64,000 bases of DNA from Panicum virgatum (lineage: Eukaryota > Streptophyta > Magnoliopsida > Poales > Poaceae), in assembly GCF_016808335.1 (NCBI RefSeq), contig NC_053144.1, forward strand, positions 17,096,403-17,160,402, written 5' to 3'. Positions 32,971 through 42,674 of this stretch are shown one piece after another. The first letter of the stretch is position 1. Each line of letters begins with the position of its first letter. The notes beneath the pieces are model-generated. The model did no database searches, had not been told where the DNA came from, and was given only the letters and a program-made list of their open reading frames with translations. The position numbers and the translations under genes were made by a program.

Positions 32971-33075
32971 TGTTGGAGTATATTGAGCCCATGTATATAG
33001 AGGCCCATGTATAGGTTCTATATATACCTACTCATCTAGGGTTGGAGGAATACATCAATTATTTCCTCTCCTACA
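32971..33075 (+). repeat. 3' LTR of element B (105 bp)
   Basis: Starts TGTTGGAGTATATTG directly after the polypurine tract and ends CTCTCCTACA. It lacks a 12-bp segment present in the 5' LTR and differs by a few substitutions. Confidence 0.88.
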
Positions 33076-33131
33076 CATATACATGGGCCTCTAAATGGGC
33101 CTCTATACATGAGCTCACATATACACCAATA
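33076..33131 (-). repeat. 5' LTR of element A, right half
   Basis: Plus-strand acatgggcctctaaatgggc through acaccaata matches the right half of A's 3' LTR (19985-20043) and supplies what is missing after 25476. The terminal ccaata for expected ccaaca is one C-to-T change. The duplication CATAT follows at 33132-33136. Confidence 0.85.
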
Positions 33132-33136
33132 CATAT

Positions 33137-33820
33137 CAAAGAGATGCATTGGGGCAAGGAATGATGAATAATCACTGGTAACAGTGTTTTTTTGGGAATG
33201 TTAACAGTTATAATCAGAAGATAATTTTTGGCACAGAAGGATTTGCATTTGTACTAAAAAGGTAGGTAGACTTAGTATGGTCCAAATTTTACTTTTGTAC
33301 TTTCAGTCTTACCAGCAAGTCCAAAGTTGCAATGGAATCACCATCTACATCCATGCTAGTGGTAGGAAAAAAGGGTCAGAACTCAGAATGCGGTAGTAAA
33401 CCATACACAATAACTCAAAGAAACAAAATGCAACGCAGAAACATGGAGTGCAGATATTTTTAAGCCATTATGTTTAACATATAGAGTGGAAATCACTGAT
33501 AGGAAACACGATGCATCAATAAATGGAGAAATTCATCCAAAGTATCTTGGATGATAAGAACATAGAACTAACTCAAGACAGCCAAGGAATCTAGCATGCA
33601 AAGAAAGATAACAGAAAGTTAACCACTTTGTGCGCATTAAAAAAAAGTAAAGCCTGAATTGGCAGCAAATATGACATAACTATAACGGGAACCACCAATA
33701 TTCACCACAAAGACCTATGCTTAAGGGAATAGTTTGAATTTGATAGCGGATATGATGGAAAGTGTCCAACATGAAAGGTTTCACGGTACAGAACAGAACT
33801 ATTTCATTTTATGATTGTTG
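33137..33820. other. Flank between nested retrotransposons and the GRP23-like gene; one exon-like piece
   Basis: It should hold the 3' UTR of the GRP23-like gene. On the minus strand, 33313-33354 reads ATG plus 13 codons (MDVDGDSIATLDLL) and ends at a good donor GTAAGA, with an acceptor-like CCACTAG just before it. It could be an exon of an otherwise unplaced gene, but no partner exons join it convincingly. Confidence 0.35.
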
Positions 33821-36406
33821 TCAGCATGCGACTTGGTTCCGTTCTACAGAAGGGGTAGCCTCTGTATGATCCTTGGATGCAGCAGTTTCACTTTCACCAT
33901 GGGGAGCATCAAATCCACGCGGACCATAAGACGTCTTGTAACCAGGATTGTATCTATAGGAGCCTACGTTTGGGTCCATTTGAGCACCAAAACGTGGTGG
34001 GCCTTCAGAATTGCTGTTGCTTTGTTGCCCATATGAACCACCAAACTTTGATTCACCTTCAATTGTGCTTACAGCAGTCTGCTCATGACGAGCTACAAAA
34101 TATGACTGTTGCTGCGCACGAGGAAACCCATTGTTATTTTGGACCTGTGGCATACCAAAATCTGCCTGGTGTTGTGGCAAATGAGAAGCATGTGGCAGCC
34201 CTTGAGGGCCGCCATAGCCCAGCTGGCCTTGGGGTGATCCATAACTCTGGCTCCAGTGCGTACCATATGAAGGATGCCTTTGGGAAGCCACATATGCAGG
34301 TGGTACTTGATTTCCAAATCCTACTTGTTCTTGGTGAGGTGCAAAGCCATATCCTGACTGAGGCAGCTGGGAACCATACCCCACTTGTGATTGATGGTTG
34401 CTATACCCTGGTACACCCTGAGAAGCACCAAACTGTGGCCGTGGAGGCTGAGTGGAACCAACTGCAGACTGTACATGCCGAGGTGCACCATATGCTGGGT
34501 GCGGTGCTTGAGGAGCACCAAAACCAGAATGACGTTGGTGCGATGAGTCAAACTCAGGCTGCTGATTTTGAGTGTCTTTAAATGCTGGCCGTTGGGGTTG
34601 AGAGTAATCAAATCCAGGCTGCACTGGTGGAGCTGAGCTAAAGCCAGGTTGTTTCCCTTGAGGAACACCAATTGCATTGCGAGTGCGATTCTCTGTTCTC
34701 GGCTGATACTCTGTCCTTGGTTGAGGTGTTGGCAAAGGCTTTTCTTCAAAAGCTTTCTCGATTTCTTCCTGGCGATCGAACTTCTTGAAAATGTCAACAA
34801 CAGACTCACGGAACTCTTGAGGAGGCACAACACCACCCCTTGCCATGTCCATCACTAGGTCCCGCGCTCGATCCAAGTCCCCTTCCTTGCATAAGGCTTT
34901 GACAAGGATTTCAAAGGTTGCTGTATTTGGTTTGATCTCCTTGCCAGGCATCCTCCCATACACCTTCAAGGCATCATCAATCCGATCAGCATCCGTAAGC
35001 CCTTGAAACATAAGGTTGAAGAAACCAATATTGAACTTTGGCCCGTGCTCCCTCCCATCTGCCATTTTGTAGAAATACTGCATTGTATCTTCCACACGGC
35101 CTTCCTTGAAGCACAAGTCAACAAGGTAAGTGTAGGTGTACACATCTGGAAGGACCGACTTGGTCTCCATCTCTTCAAAGAGCTTCTCTGCCTCAGCAAG
35201 CATCCCGTTCTCACAGAGCTTACCAATGATGTTGTTGAAGCAACCAACGTCCATCTGGACATTCTTCCTGGGCTGGCGGTGAAATACCTCGATTGCCTGC
35301 TGGAACTTGCCCTCATTGAAGCACTGGTTGACCATGACATTGTAGGACTCGGCGTTCATGCCGATGAAGCTTGGTGGTGTGTGGTTGTCGATCATGGTCT
35401 CCCACAGGTCGTTGGCCTCCTTGTGCTTGCCATGCTTGAAGAGTGTCTCGAGCAGGACGTTGCAGGTGGCCGGCGTCATCTGGAAGCCCCGTGCGAGGAG
35501 GGACTGGTAGTTGTCCATGGCCTCCTTGTCCTTGCCCTGCTTCCAGTAACCCTCCATGAAGGTGGTGTGGACGACGCCGTCGTAGACAGCGCACCTCTCC
35601 GTGAGCTCGTTGAAGAGCTCGAAGGCCCTGCCCCAGTCGTCGAGGTCGATGTAGCCAGCGATGAGGTTGTTGTAGACGAGCGAGTCAGCAGCGCCGCCCT
35701 TGCCGAGCATCTCGCGGAGGAGGTCCCTGGCGTCGCCAATGCGGCCGGCAGAGACAAGGCCCTTGGTGAGGTGGCGGTAGGAGACGGCGGAGGGGGAAAA
35801 GGACGCGGAGGCGCGCAAGTCGCGGTACGCCTGCATCGCGTCGTCGACGCGGGCGGCCTCGACGTGGGCGAGGATGAGGGTGTTGTAGGAGACGATGTTG
35901 GGGACGATGTTGGAGCGACGGAAGAAGAAGTCGTAGAGGGCGACGGCGTCGTCGTGGCGGCCGGCGCGGACCATGGCCGCGGCGACGGCGTTGCAGGTGA
36001 AGACGGTGGGGCGGACGCGGGAGGTGACGGCGGCGCGGGCGGCGACGGAGGCGCCGTCGAGATCCCCCGAGCGGATGAGGGACTGGACGCGGTTGTGGAG
36101 GCTGAGGCGCGGGCCGACGAGCGCGGAGGTGGTTTCGGCTTGGCGCGGCGCGTTGGGGTCCCGCGGGGGAGGCGGGCCCCGACGGAGGGAGTTCATCGGC
36201 GGCTCGATGCGGAGGCGGCGCTTCCGTCGGCGGCGCTCCGCGGCGGCCTCTTCAGCGGAGGAGAAGGCGAAGTGGCGGCGGCCCGTGGGGGCGAGGAGCC
36301 CCGCAAGGGTGGGCGGCGGTGAGGAGCCGGTCGCGGGGGCGGGGAAGGGCGAGGGGTGGAGGTGGGACAGGCGGCGGAGCAGCAGGAGACGGCGGTAGAG
36401 CGCCAT
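33821..36406 (-). CDS. GRP23: GRP23-like pentatricopeptide repeat protein with Gln/Gly-rich tail
   Basis: Intronless, 861 residues, from ATG 36406 to TGA 33821. The start is chosen because MALYRRLLLLRRLSHLHPSP begins an Arg-rich, acid-poor organelle-targeting sequence; the frame stays open 63 codons further upstream into promoter DNA. About eleven PPR motifs span residues ~130-530 (for example NIVSYNTLILAHVEAARVDD and DVYTYTYLVDLCFKEGRVED). From about residue 560 to the end is a low-complexity tail rich in Gln, Gly, Pro and Tyr with repeated GFG/GYG-PQ units, the hallmark of Arabidopsis GRP23, which is essential for embryo development. GRP23 has been linked to RNA polymerase II binding and to organelle RNA editing; which applies here is open. 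Intact. Confidence 0.88.
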   Translation of the reverse strand: MALYRRLLLLRRLSHLHPSPFPAPATGSSPPPTLAGLLAPTGRRHFAFSSAEEAAAERRRRKRRLRIEPPMNSLRRGPPPPRDPNAPRQAETTSALVGPRLSLHNRVQSLIRSGDLDGASVAARAAVTSRVRPTVFTCNAVAAAMVRAGRHDDAVALYDFFFRRSNIVPNIVSYNTLILAHVEAARVDDAMQAYRDLRASASFSPSAVSYRHLTKGLVSAGRIGDARDLLREMLGKGGAADSLVYNNLIAGYIDLDDWGRAFELFNELTERCAVYDGVVHTTFMEGYWKQGKDKEAMDNYQSLLARGFQMTPATCNVLLETLFKHGKHKEANDLWETMIDNHTPPSFIGMNAESYNVMVNQCFNEGKFQQAIEVFHRQPRKNVQMDVGCFNNIIGKLCENGMLAEAEKLFEEMETKSVLPDVYTYTYLVDLCFKEGRVEDTMQYFYKMADGREHGPKFNIGFFNLMFQGLTDADRIDDALKVYGRMPGKEIKPNTATFEILVKALCKEGDLDRARDLVMDMARGGVVPPQEFRESVVDIFKKFDRQEEIEKAFEEKPLPTPQPRTEYQPRTENRTRNAIGVPQGKQPGFSSAPPVQPGFDYSQPQRPAFKDTQNQQPEFDSSHQRHSGFGAPQAPHPAYGAPRHVQSAVGSTQPPRPQFGASQGVPGYSNHQSQVGYGSQLPQSGYGFAPHQEQVGFGNQVPPAYVASQRHPSYGTHWSQSYGSPQGQLGYGGPQGLPHASHLPQHQADFGMPQVQNNNGFPRAQQQSYFVARHEQTAVSTIEGESKFGGSYGQQSNSNSEGPPRFGAQMDPNVGSYRYNPGYKTSYGPRGFDAPHGESETAASKDHTEATPSVERNQVAC

Positions 36407-36499
36407 ATAGCCCTTCTCGCAGCAAGCCTTGCGCTGGTGGTGGTCGGCGGCGGCGGCGGCGGGATGAAGGAAGGCTGCGTGGTGTAGGCGTGCGGGTGC

Positions 36500-36650
36500 G
36501 GCCAGCAAGTAAACCAGTAGCTGGGAGCTGATATGGGCCGCAAGTATTATCGGGCTGGGGAATGTGTCGTGCGGCCCATATAAGCCATTCTCCAAAATTG
36601 ATGGTCCATTGATACAAAATCTTCAACATAGCGGCCCATCAATTTTTCCA
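36500..36650 (-). promoter_or_regulatory. Promoter of the GRP23-like gene with several GGCCCA motifs
   Basis: Within about 110 bp upstream of the start there are atgggccgc, gcggcccatata and gcggcccatc, and further out ttgggcttt. These site II-like elements recur in promoters of plant organelle-protein genes, in line with the PPR product. The tatataagcc-like sequence near 36580 could be a TATA box. Confidence 0.45.
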
Positions 36651-38010
36651 AAAGATTGAAACTGACACAGAATCACCATGATTCTCGAGCTGTTTACCAA
36701 GTGCATCCAAATCGAGTTCCAGAGTCCACCGTAGCGCTTGTTGGGCTTTCTGGACGGCCCCTTCCTCGTTGAGCAACTTTGTCAGAACGAAGCTTCTTCG
36801 TTCTTGTCTTCCTTGCCGCCGTCATCAGCAGGTGCATGCAGCAGCTTTAGGTTCAGGAGGCTTGCTACACACAATGGTGGATTGGGGGTCAATATTTGGG
36901 AGAATTTGCATGTGTAAGGACTAAACTCGGGATACAGGAACAGGAAAGATATAAAAGCCACACAAAAACATGAAATGGTATTAGATACGAACATAGAGCA
37001 TCAAAAAAATAAAAAGGTTAGAAATCTGGTCCAGCGGAACAGCAGAACATATGAGTTCGCAACTCTTTCAACCAGCACATATGTTTTATTCTGAGAAAAA
37101 GGGGCTGTTTGGTTGGCAGCCATCATTTACCACCATATATGCGGTGGCGCCGCATCTTGTGATAAACAAATCGACCGCCACATAGTGTGGCAGGTTTTGG
37201 CTCTGCAAAAACTGTGGCCAACCAAACAGTGACCCTACCCCCTTGGGCCCTCGGCCGTCGCACATGCTACATAGTGCTTTGGGAGTAAATAGGAATTAGT
37301 TTGGATTGGTTTGAGTGGAATAGCAAGTGGATGGAGTTGGTTTGGTTTCTAAAGTATATTAATAATGAAATGGTTTGGTGTGGTTTTGGATTGGTTTCCA
37401 ACCCATTAGCAGAGTGATTTGAACGTCGGAATGAGAACGCATTGATTCGTGCTGATGTTACTATTTATTTGTCATGGCAAGCATGCAGGAAGGTTATTGC
37501 ACGACTATTTAAAATACACTTCTCAGTCAACGGCTGCGTGATTTCTGATTTGCAAGTTCACTTTTTTATCTATTTTATTTCCCCGAGAGATATGATGGAA
37601 CAACATGCATGTTCCACAGCTACGTTACAATGAGAACGCGTGATACGCACACCGCATAATCGGAGAGGATGGCCTGCAAGAAGGCTGTTGCACGATCGAC
37701 TAAACTGAAATGGAAACTGCGTGTGGATGGAGGAATCCATTTCATACCAGTTTGAAATAAAGCAGTTTGCACGTGTATGCCATGTTGCCTCCAGATAGTC
37801 ATGAATGCGCGGTCCTCATCATCGTCCTATTTACGTTCTGATGATACAGATAAATTAATCAGATTCCGAGTATTATAGTGCATTCTTCTGTCCAAGGGAT
37901 CAACTGAAACCGACAGGATACAGAAGTTAAGAAACCTTACAATGACAGCGGAAGTCAACTAGCGCCGCGCAAGTATTAAACAGAAAAAAAATACTCGCCG
38001 CGCACACAGG
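36651..38010. other. Intergenic DNA with one MITE; possible gene end near 36782-36870
   Basis: On the minus strand, 36782-36860 after an acceptor-like TGTGTAG encodes PADDGGKEDKNEEASF and a stop, which looks like a hydrophilic protein C-terminus, but nothing upstream joins it. The MITE at 37101-37232 is listed separately. The rest is AT-rich without recognisable genes. Confidence 0.3.
37101..37232. mobile_element. Short MITE with CTGTTTGGTTGGC inverted repeats
   Basis: Left ctgtttggttggcagcc and right ggccaaccaaacag are inverted repeats of 13-14 bp about 126 bp apart, with an inner inverted repeat (gcggtggcgccgc). The termini resemble Tourist/PIF-type MITEs of grasses, but no clear TWA duplication is seen. 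Confidence 0.5.
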
Positions 38011-38024
38011 CAAGATATTATTCT

Positions 38025-38868
38025 TTTTTTTTTGATAAAACATACATGTATTCCAAGTTAAGGGAAATATACACAGACCCGTACAAATACAAGTATGTCA
38101 AACAAGGATACGGATGACCACAGTCTCAACTTGCACAAAGGGCCTTCAGAAAAAGAAAAATTACAAGCAGGTCCCTGCCCCCTATGCTCGCCGGAGCTTC
38201 CGACGAACCCCGCCACCAGAAGTCACTGGATCTGGCCGCCGCACGCCCAAGGACCGAAGAGGACTCCATCGCACGAAGGCTTGGAAGTGAGCTGCAAAAG
38301 ATGAAGCCGTCGCTGGTCGCCCGTCGGCCGGGGACGCGCCCCGAGTCCCCTCGATCTTGGATCCACTCTGGCCGTCGACGCCGACCGCCACCGCAGGAAA
38401 CACGAGCCGGATCCACCCTCCAAACATCCATCAATCCCGCAGCAGCCTCCGCAACCTTGAAACAAAAGATCGGCAGGTGCATCCCCGTTGAGGAACGACG
38501 AGACGCCGCCGGACGACTCCTAAACAGAGCTCCCACACGGGAAGACTCACCTCCAAGGGCTCGTCGCCGGTGCTGGAGTAGAGCGCCGACGAGGGGAGGA
38601 AGGGTCCGAAAGGACTTATTCCAACGCAACGCCGCCGCCTCCGCCTCGCCGGCGTCACTTGGAAACCCAAACCTAGACATCCTAAGATCTAACCTACAAA
38701 CTACCCTGACCGCCGGCGAGAGAGCAGCGGTCTCCACCACCTCGCGACGCCCCGGAGGCCATCAGAGGCGGGGGAGACCACCGCCTCCGCCGACGGCGAC
38801 GAGATCGCCTTTTTTCCCCTCTGTCAACTGTAGCAGAACGAGAGCCTTCGAGAGAGACACTTCTGTGT
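38025..38868 (-). mobile_element. LINE-derived retroposon, 844 bp, with perfect 14-bp target duplication
   Basis: CAAGATATTATTCT is present at 38011-38024 and again at 38869-38882. On the minus strand the insert ends in aatacatgtatgttttatc followed by a poly-A run, typical of target-primed reverse transcription. Its 5' part is GC-rich like a LINE 5' UTR. No reverse transcriptase is encoded; the minus-strand 204-codon frame lacks any recognisable domain. It is a non-autonomous or internally deleted LINE copy. It lies about 105 bp upstream of the first GDSL gene's ATG, in its promoter. Confidence 0.85.
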
Positions 38869-38987
38869 CAAGATATTATTCTGGATCTGCCACCGACCTA
38901 TTTATTCGTATAGGAAATTAGGAATATAAGGATATCTCGACAGATTATATTGCTGCGCCTGAAACTCTTAACAACCTGCTGATCGGA

Positions 38988-40823
38988 ATGGCCCCCTCTT
39001 GCAAGAGCGCCACCATCGCCGCCGCCTGTTGCCTTCTTCTTCTCTGCGTCAGCAGCTTCATGGCCGAGCTGTTCCATGGCGAGCTGGCCCCGGCGCTGTA
39101 CGTGCTGGGCGACTCGCAGGCGGACGCCGGGAACAACAACCACCTGCTGCTGTCGCCGCTCAGGGCGGACTTCCCCCGCAACGGCATCGACTACCCGGGG
39201 CAGCAGGCCACCGGCAGGTTCAGCAACGGCCTCAACTTCGTCGACTTCCTTGGTGCGCGCGTACACAAGCATGCATGATAGTTTTGCTAAACATTCAACG
39301 ACTTTCATATGTGCATTGCATCTGTGTTTGCTGATGCTATCAGCATTCCGGTTGCTGAAAAATCAGGCGTGATGAGTTTTGACTAAATTATTAGGTTCCT
39401 GAATCGAGTGACAAGCCTAAACGCGACAGAATTTGTAGGTGGCATAATGCTTGTGCATTGGTTGTTTTGGCTGCCACATTTGTGGTTAAAACTCGAGAAC
39501 GAACACAAGATCCGACTTAGCTTAGATTTCTTTTCAGAGAAATGAAAAAGAAATTATAATACTCGACATTGTCCATTTCAGCTAGCAGTCTGGGGCTGGC
39601 CAGCCCTCTCCCGTACCACTCCATCATGAGCAACGCCACGGCAGGGCGCCACTCCACGTTCCTGAAGGGCGTCAATTTCGCTTCCGGGGTGCAGGAGTCT
39701 TGGACATCACAAACAAGGTTGTTAGCAGCCTAACTGAAAATATAATCCTTACTACAAGCCAACAATAATGTTCTACAGTAGGATACATGACATCGAGAAC
39801 GAACACCAAAAAGTATCATGGGGTGCACGGATCTGCAGGGTCAGTGCTTCAGCTTCGACGACCAAATCGAGCGCGACTACCTCGACGTGTACACCGACCT
39901 GGTGCGGCAGCTCCGCCGGCCTCAGGCGATGGCGCATCTCGCCAGGTCGGTCTTCACCGTGGCCATCGGCGGCAACGACATCATCCTCCGCGCCGCTCCC
40001 CCCACCGTCGCCGTCGAGCTGCCGCCGGCGGAGCTGCAGGTCCTCCCTCCTCAGCCGTTCGTCGACCTGCTGGCGCAGACCTTGGAACGGCAGCTGCAGG
40101 TCTGTACACTGAACCTTAACCTGCAAAAGAAAAGGCCAGCATGAAATTAAATTTAGAAACCGAGACAGTCTCCCCAATAATAAACTCTCTGAACCTTGTG
40201 TGGGTCGTTGCAGAGGCTGTACGAGCTCGGGGTGCGCCGGCTGTTCCTCGTCGGCGCGGCGCCGATCGGGTGCCTGCCGGCGATGCGGGAGCTGAGCCTG
40301 CTCACCAAGGAGTGCCACGCGGGCGCCGACGGCATGGCCGCCCGGTACAACGCCGCGGCGGCCTCCCTCCTCCGCCGCATGAGCGAGCGGCACCTGGACT
40401 TCCGGCACGCCTTCTTCGACGCCCGCGCCGCGCTGATGCGGTACATCGACGAGCCTCAGGTGAATGGTATGTGCGCCGCAGCTAGACCAATCAACACCAA
40501 CTGATGATTAACGATCGATGCAAATTTGCTTCAAATGTTCAGCCGATTTCTGAGAACAATTTGAGTAAGTTTTGTTTGGTTCTTGCTGTTTCTTGCTGCG
40601 CGGCGCAACAACATTACAGGCTACGCTGAGGTGAAGGCGGCGTGCTGCGGCCTCGGGGACAACAAGGCCATTGAGCTCCGTGTGCCCGGACAGGACGGAC
40701 CACGTCTTCTAGGACCTCGTCCACCCGACGGAGACCACTGCGCGGAAGCTCACAGCCGTCGCCGTCACCGGATCGGCGCCATTGGTCTCGCCGATCAACG
40801 TGAGGCAGCTCTGTGCCGAGTAG
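38988..40823 (+). pseudogene. GDSL esterase/lipase, tandem copy 1, disabled
   Basis: Five exons: 38988-39252, 39582-39717, 39839-40099, 40214-40466 and 40620-40823. It begins with a signal peptide (residues 1-25). Block I reads ALYVLGDSQADAGNNNHL with the catalytic Ser, and block III reads VAIGGNDI. Three lesions are visible. Exon 2 has lost one base in a G run (SGG expected, near 39685). Exon 5 has a short deletion with frameshift after NKAIE (near 40680). TAG at 40710-40712 replaces the Trp of HVFWD, just before DLVHPTE with the catalytic Asp and His. The reading frame after the stop is otherwise well preserved to 40823, so inactivation is recent. Intact members are secreted SGNH hydrolases acting on lipids, cutin or acyl esters. 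Confidence 0.85.
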
Positions 40824-40851
40824 TAGACTGTTGCAGTTTCGTGGAGTTTAC

Positions 40852-41416
40852 ACTCTCGAATTATCACAAAAGTCTAATTTTCAACCTTCAACTATAAAAT
40901 TAGATAACAAGGATCATTTAACTACTAAATCATGAGAATTTGGTCCCTTGAGAGGTTTCAAAACTGGTTTTTTATTTTGTGAAAAATTAAAATATTCAGT
41001 TGAAACTAAAAAAATCATAAATAATGCATTTTAAATAAGAAAAATACGAAACATGTACCAATTTTTCATTTCCTTAAAATGTAGCCTATCTATTGGCACT
41101 CTACTTTATAGTTATTTGAATCCAATGTTTTCATGTTTCTAGTATTTTTCCTTATAGTTATGCCTATTAATTTTGAATAACTAAAATTCAAATAGAGCAC
41201 CAACAGATATGTTAAATTTTTAGACAACTTTTAAAATAAATTATTTTTTATTTTCTAATCTAATCTAATTTTTTTAGTTTTACTTCAAAATACAAAATCA
41301 TCTTTGAAACCGCCCAAAGGGTTAATATTTTCAGTTTTGACAATAATTGGATGTTCTCTATTATCCGAATTTATAGTTGAAGGATGAAAATCTAACTTTT
41401 ATGATAGTTCAAGAGT
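40852..41416. mobile_element. Foldback/MULE-like element, second family member
   Basis: Arms of about 120 bp: tcaaccttcaactataaa on the left pairs with tttatagttgaaggatga on the right, and gaggtttcaaaactgg pairs with tctttgaaaccgccc. Ends read inward as actctcgaat and catactcttgaa. It is the same family as 9297-10179 by arm sequence. It starts 28 bp after the GDSL copy 1 stop, inside its 3' UTR. Confidence 0.6.
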
Positions 41417-42674
41417 ATGCTGCAACACACAACCTCCTATGCAAATGACTTGTACGATATAAAATGTGGTCATATACAAAATGTACCAATAAAATACTGA
41501 TTGTCCTCGTTCCTCGTTTTAGGACAATCTCAGTAGAGTTTCATAAGAAGTTTTATAGTATTAAATGTTATGCCACATCTGCGAATTTGCTGATATGGCA
41601 TGATTATTATTAGGAAAGAGGAGGAGAAGTTTCATGAGGATTAAAGCAATGAGACTTGTCTTATATGCCATCGTCGAATCGAGTTCATCAAAGTTTGTCT
41701 TATGAAAAAAGTTACTCTAGTTCTAACTTCATGATGTGGCATTGTTTATTTCTTTTTAGAAAATATTTTTTAGAACTGTTGGTGGAGGTGGTTTCTTTTA
41801 CTCCCAATAATGTTTGGCAAGAATCAAAAACCAAATTTTTAGGATTTAAATTTATTAGGCAGTCTTGAAGTTGCCTACCTCGTTAATCATTCGGTGGTCA
41901 ACCATTCTGTGGCTGAAATCAATGGCGTAAATTGCGTTTGCGATGTCGATTATATTATAACCAACGAGTCAGCTATGAAAATGGCGGCTCTGAACATATA
42001 GAACGAATCGACTGTACAACGCATTTTGACATTCGGTTCTGGACCCAATATACCTACGGTTCGTAAAATGCAACCGATATAGGCTCAACGTTTGTTTTAA
42101 ATAAAAAATGGGACCCTGCAACCTCTAGTATGATGTTTATCAGAGAATGGAGTTGATACGGGTGTATACCCAGACCAAACATATACTGTACTATGCAATT
42201 GAAGCATCATTTTCAGTATCAGTTTCTCTTTTAAGAAAATTTTCTTGCTGCAAGGATAACGAACGATTGCACGCATCACATTCGTACATCCACGAGATTT
42301 AAGCCATAGTGGATAGGGATAGTTGTACTGTCACGCCTCCGTCACGCCATCATCAAGATCGAGGCCAAGACTTTCACAGGTGCAAGGCTCTAGCCGCCGC
42401 CGCCTAGCTTGGAGAGATTTTGCACGGCACTGCGAATAAGTATAGCTAGAAAAGAAACTCGAAGTCAGCTAGCTAGAGCGCGCAGACGTGAGATATTCTG
42501 ACCGCGACAACGTGTCTCCCTCGCTCTCCCTCTCTCCATCACTCCATGTACATCACCAATCAACACGCGCGCCGTACGTCGGCGCATCTCCCTCACTCTG
42601 CATAAAACACGCACGAAGCTGTACCAGTCCTCTTTGCCCGCGCGCCGCCCGTTGCCTGAAATCCCTGGGTGAAA
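41417..42674. other. Between the two GDSL copies; promoter of copy 2 and a MITE-like stretch
   Basis: 41521-41640 (gacaatctcagtagagtttc and what follows) resembles a grass MITE terminus, but its right end was not found. 42595-42610 (gcataaaac) may be the TATA box of GDSL copy 2. No gene was seen. Confidence 0.3.

Larger units (their letters stand above)
25479..33075 (+). mobile_element. Copia retrotransposon B, plus strand, nested in the 5' LTR of A
   Basis: 5' LTR 25479-25590, primer-binding site 25591, gag, protease, integrase, RT-RNase H, polypurine tract and 3' LTR 32971-33075 appear in Copia order. Flanks attat and catat share only three of five bases, so the duplication is decayed or the borders are off by one or two. 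A solo SIRE-type LTR (27404-29088) interrupts gag. The LTR pair differs by several substitutions and a 12-bp indel, so the insertion is not very recent. Gag, protease and integrase carry nonsense changes, while RT-RNase H is one long open frame. Confidence 0.9.
19930..33131 (-). mobile_element. Copia retrotransposon A, minus strand, host of nested insertions
   Basis: The element is bounded by a perfect 5-bp duplication CATAT (19925-19929 and 33132-33136). Its 3' LTR is 19930-20043. Its 5' LTR is split into 25411-25476 and 33076-33131 by element B. Internal order on the minus strand is gag, integrase, reverse transcriptase, RNase H, as in Copia. A solo SIRE-type LTR (23166-24851) interrupts gag. 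A deletion has fused gag to the end of integrase, removing the protease and the catalytic core of integrase. The primer-binding site after the 5' LTR is disrupted by about nine extra bases. Without nested insertions A is about 3.9 kb, shorter than an intact Copia. It cannot move by itself. Confidence 0.9.

Noticed and set aside
20025..33075. Head-to-head Copia pair as a single palindromic element or inverted duplication
   Set aside because: The CATAT duplication and the split LTR show simple nesting of B in A, and A and B differ too much for one inverted duplication.
35003..36322. 439-codon plus-strand frame opposite the PPR gene
   Set aside because: Shadow of the intronless PPR coding sequence; no own domain, and codon use fits the minus strand.
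36782..36994. Minus-strand 70-codon frame ending in an acidic tail
   Set aside because: Looks like a protein C-terminus but has no joining exons; kept only as a remark in the intergenic entry.
38126..38740. 204-codon minus-strand frame in the LINE-derived insert
   Set aside because: No reverse transcriptase or gag motif, GC-rich 5' UTR-like composition; treated as non-coding.
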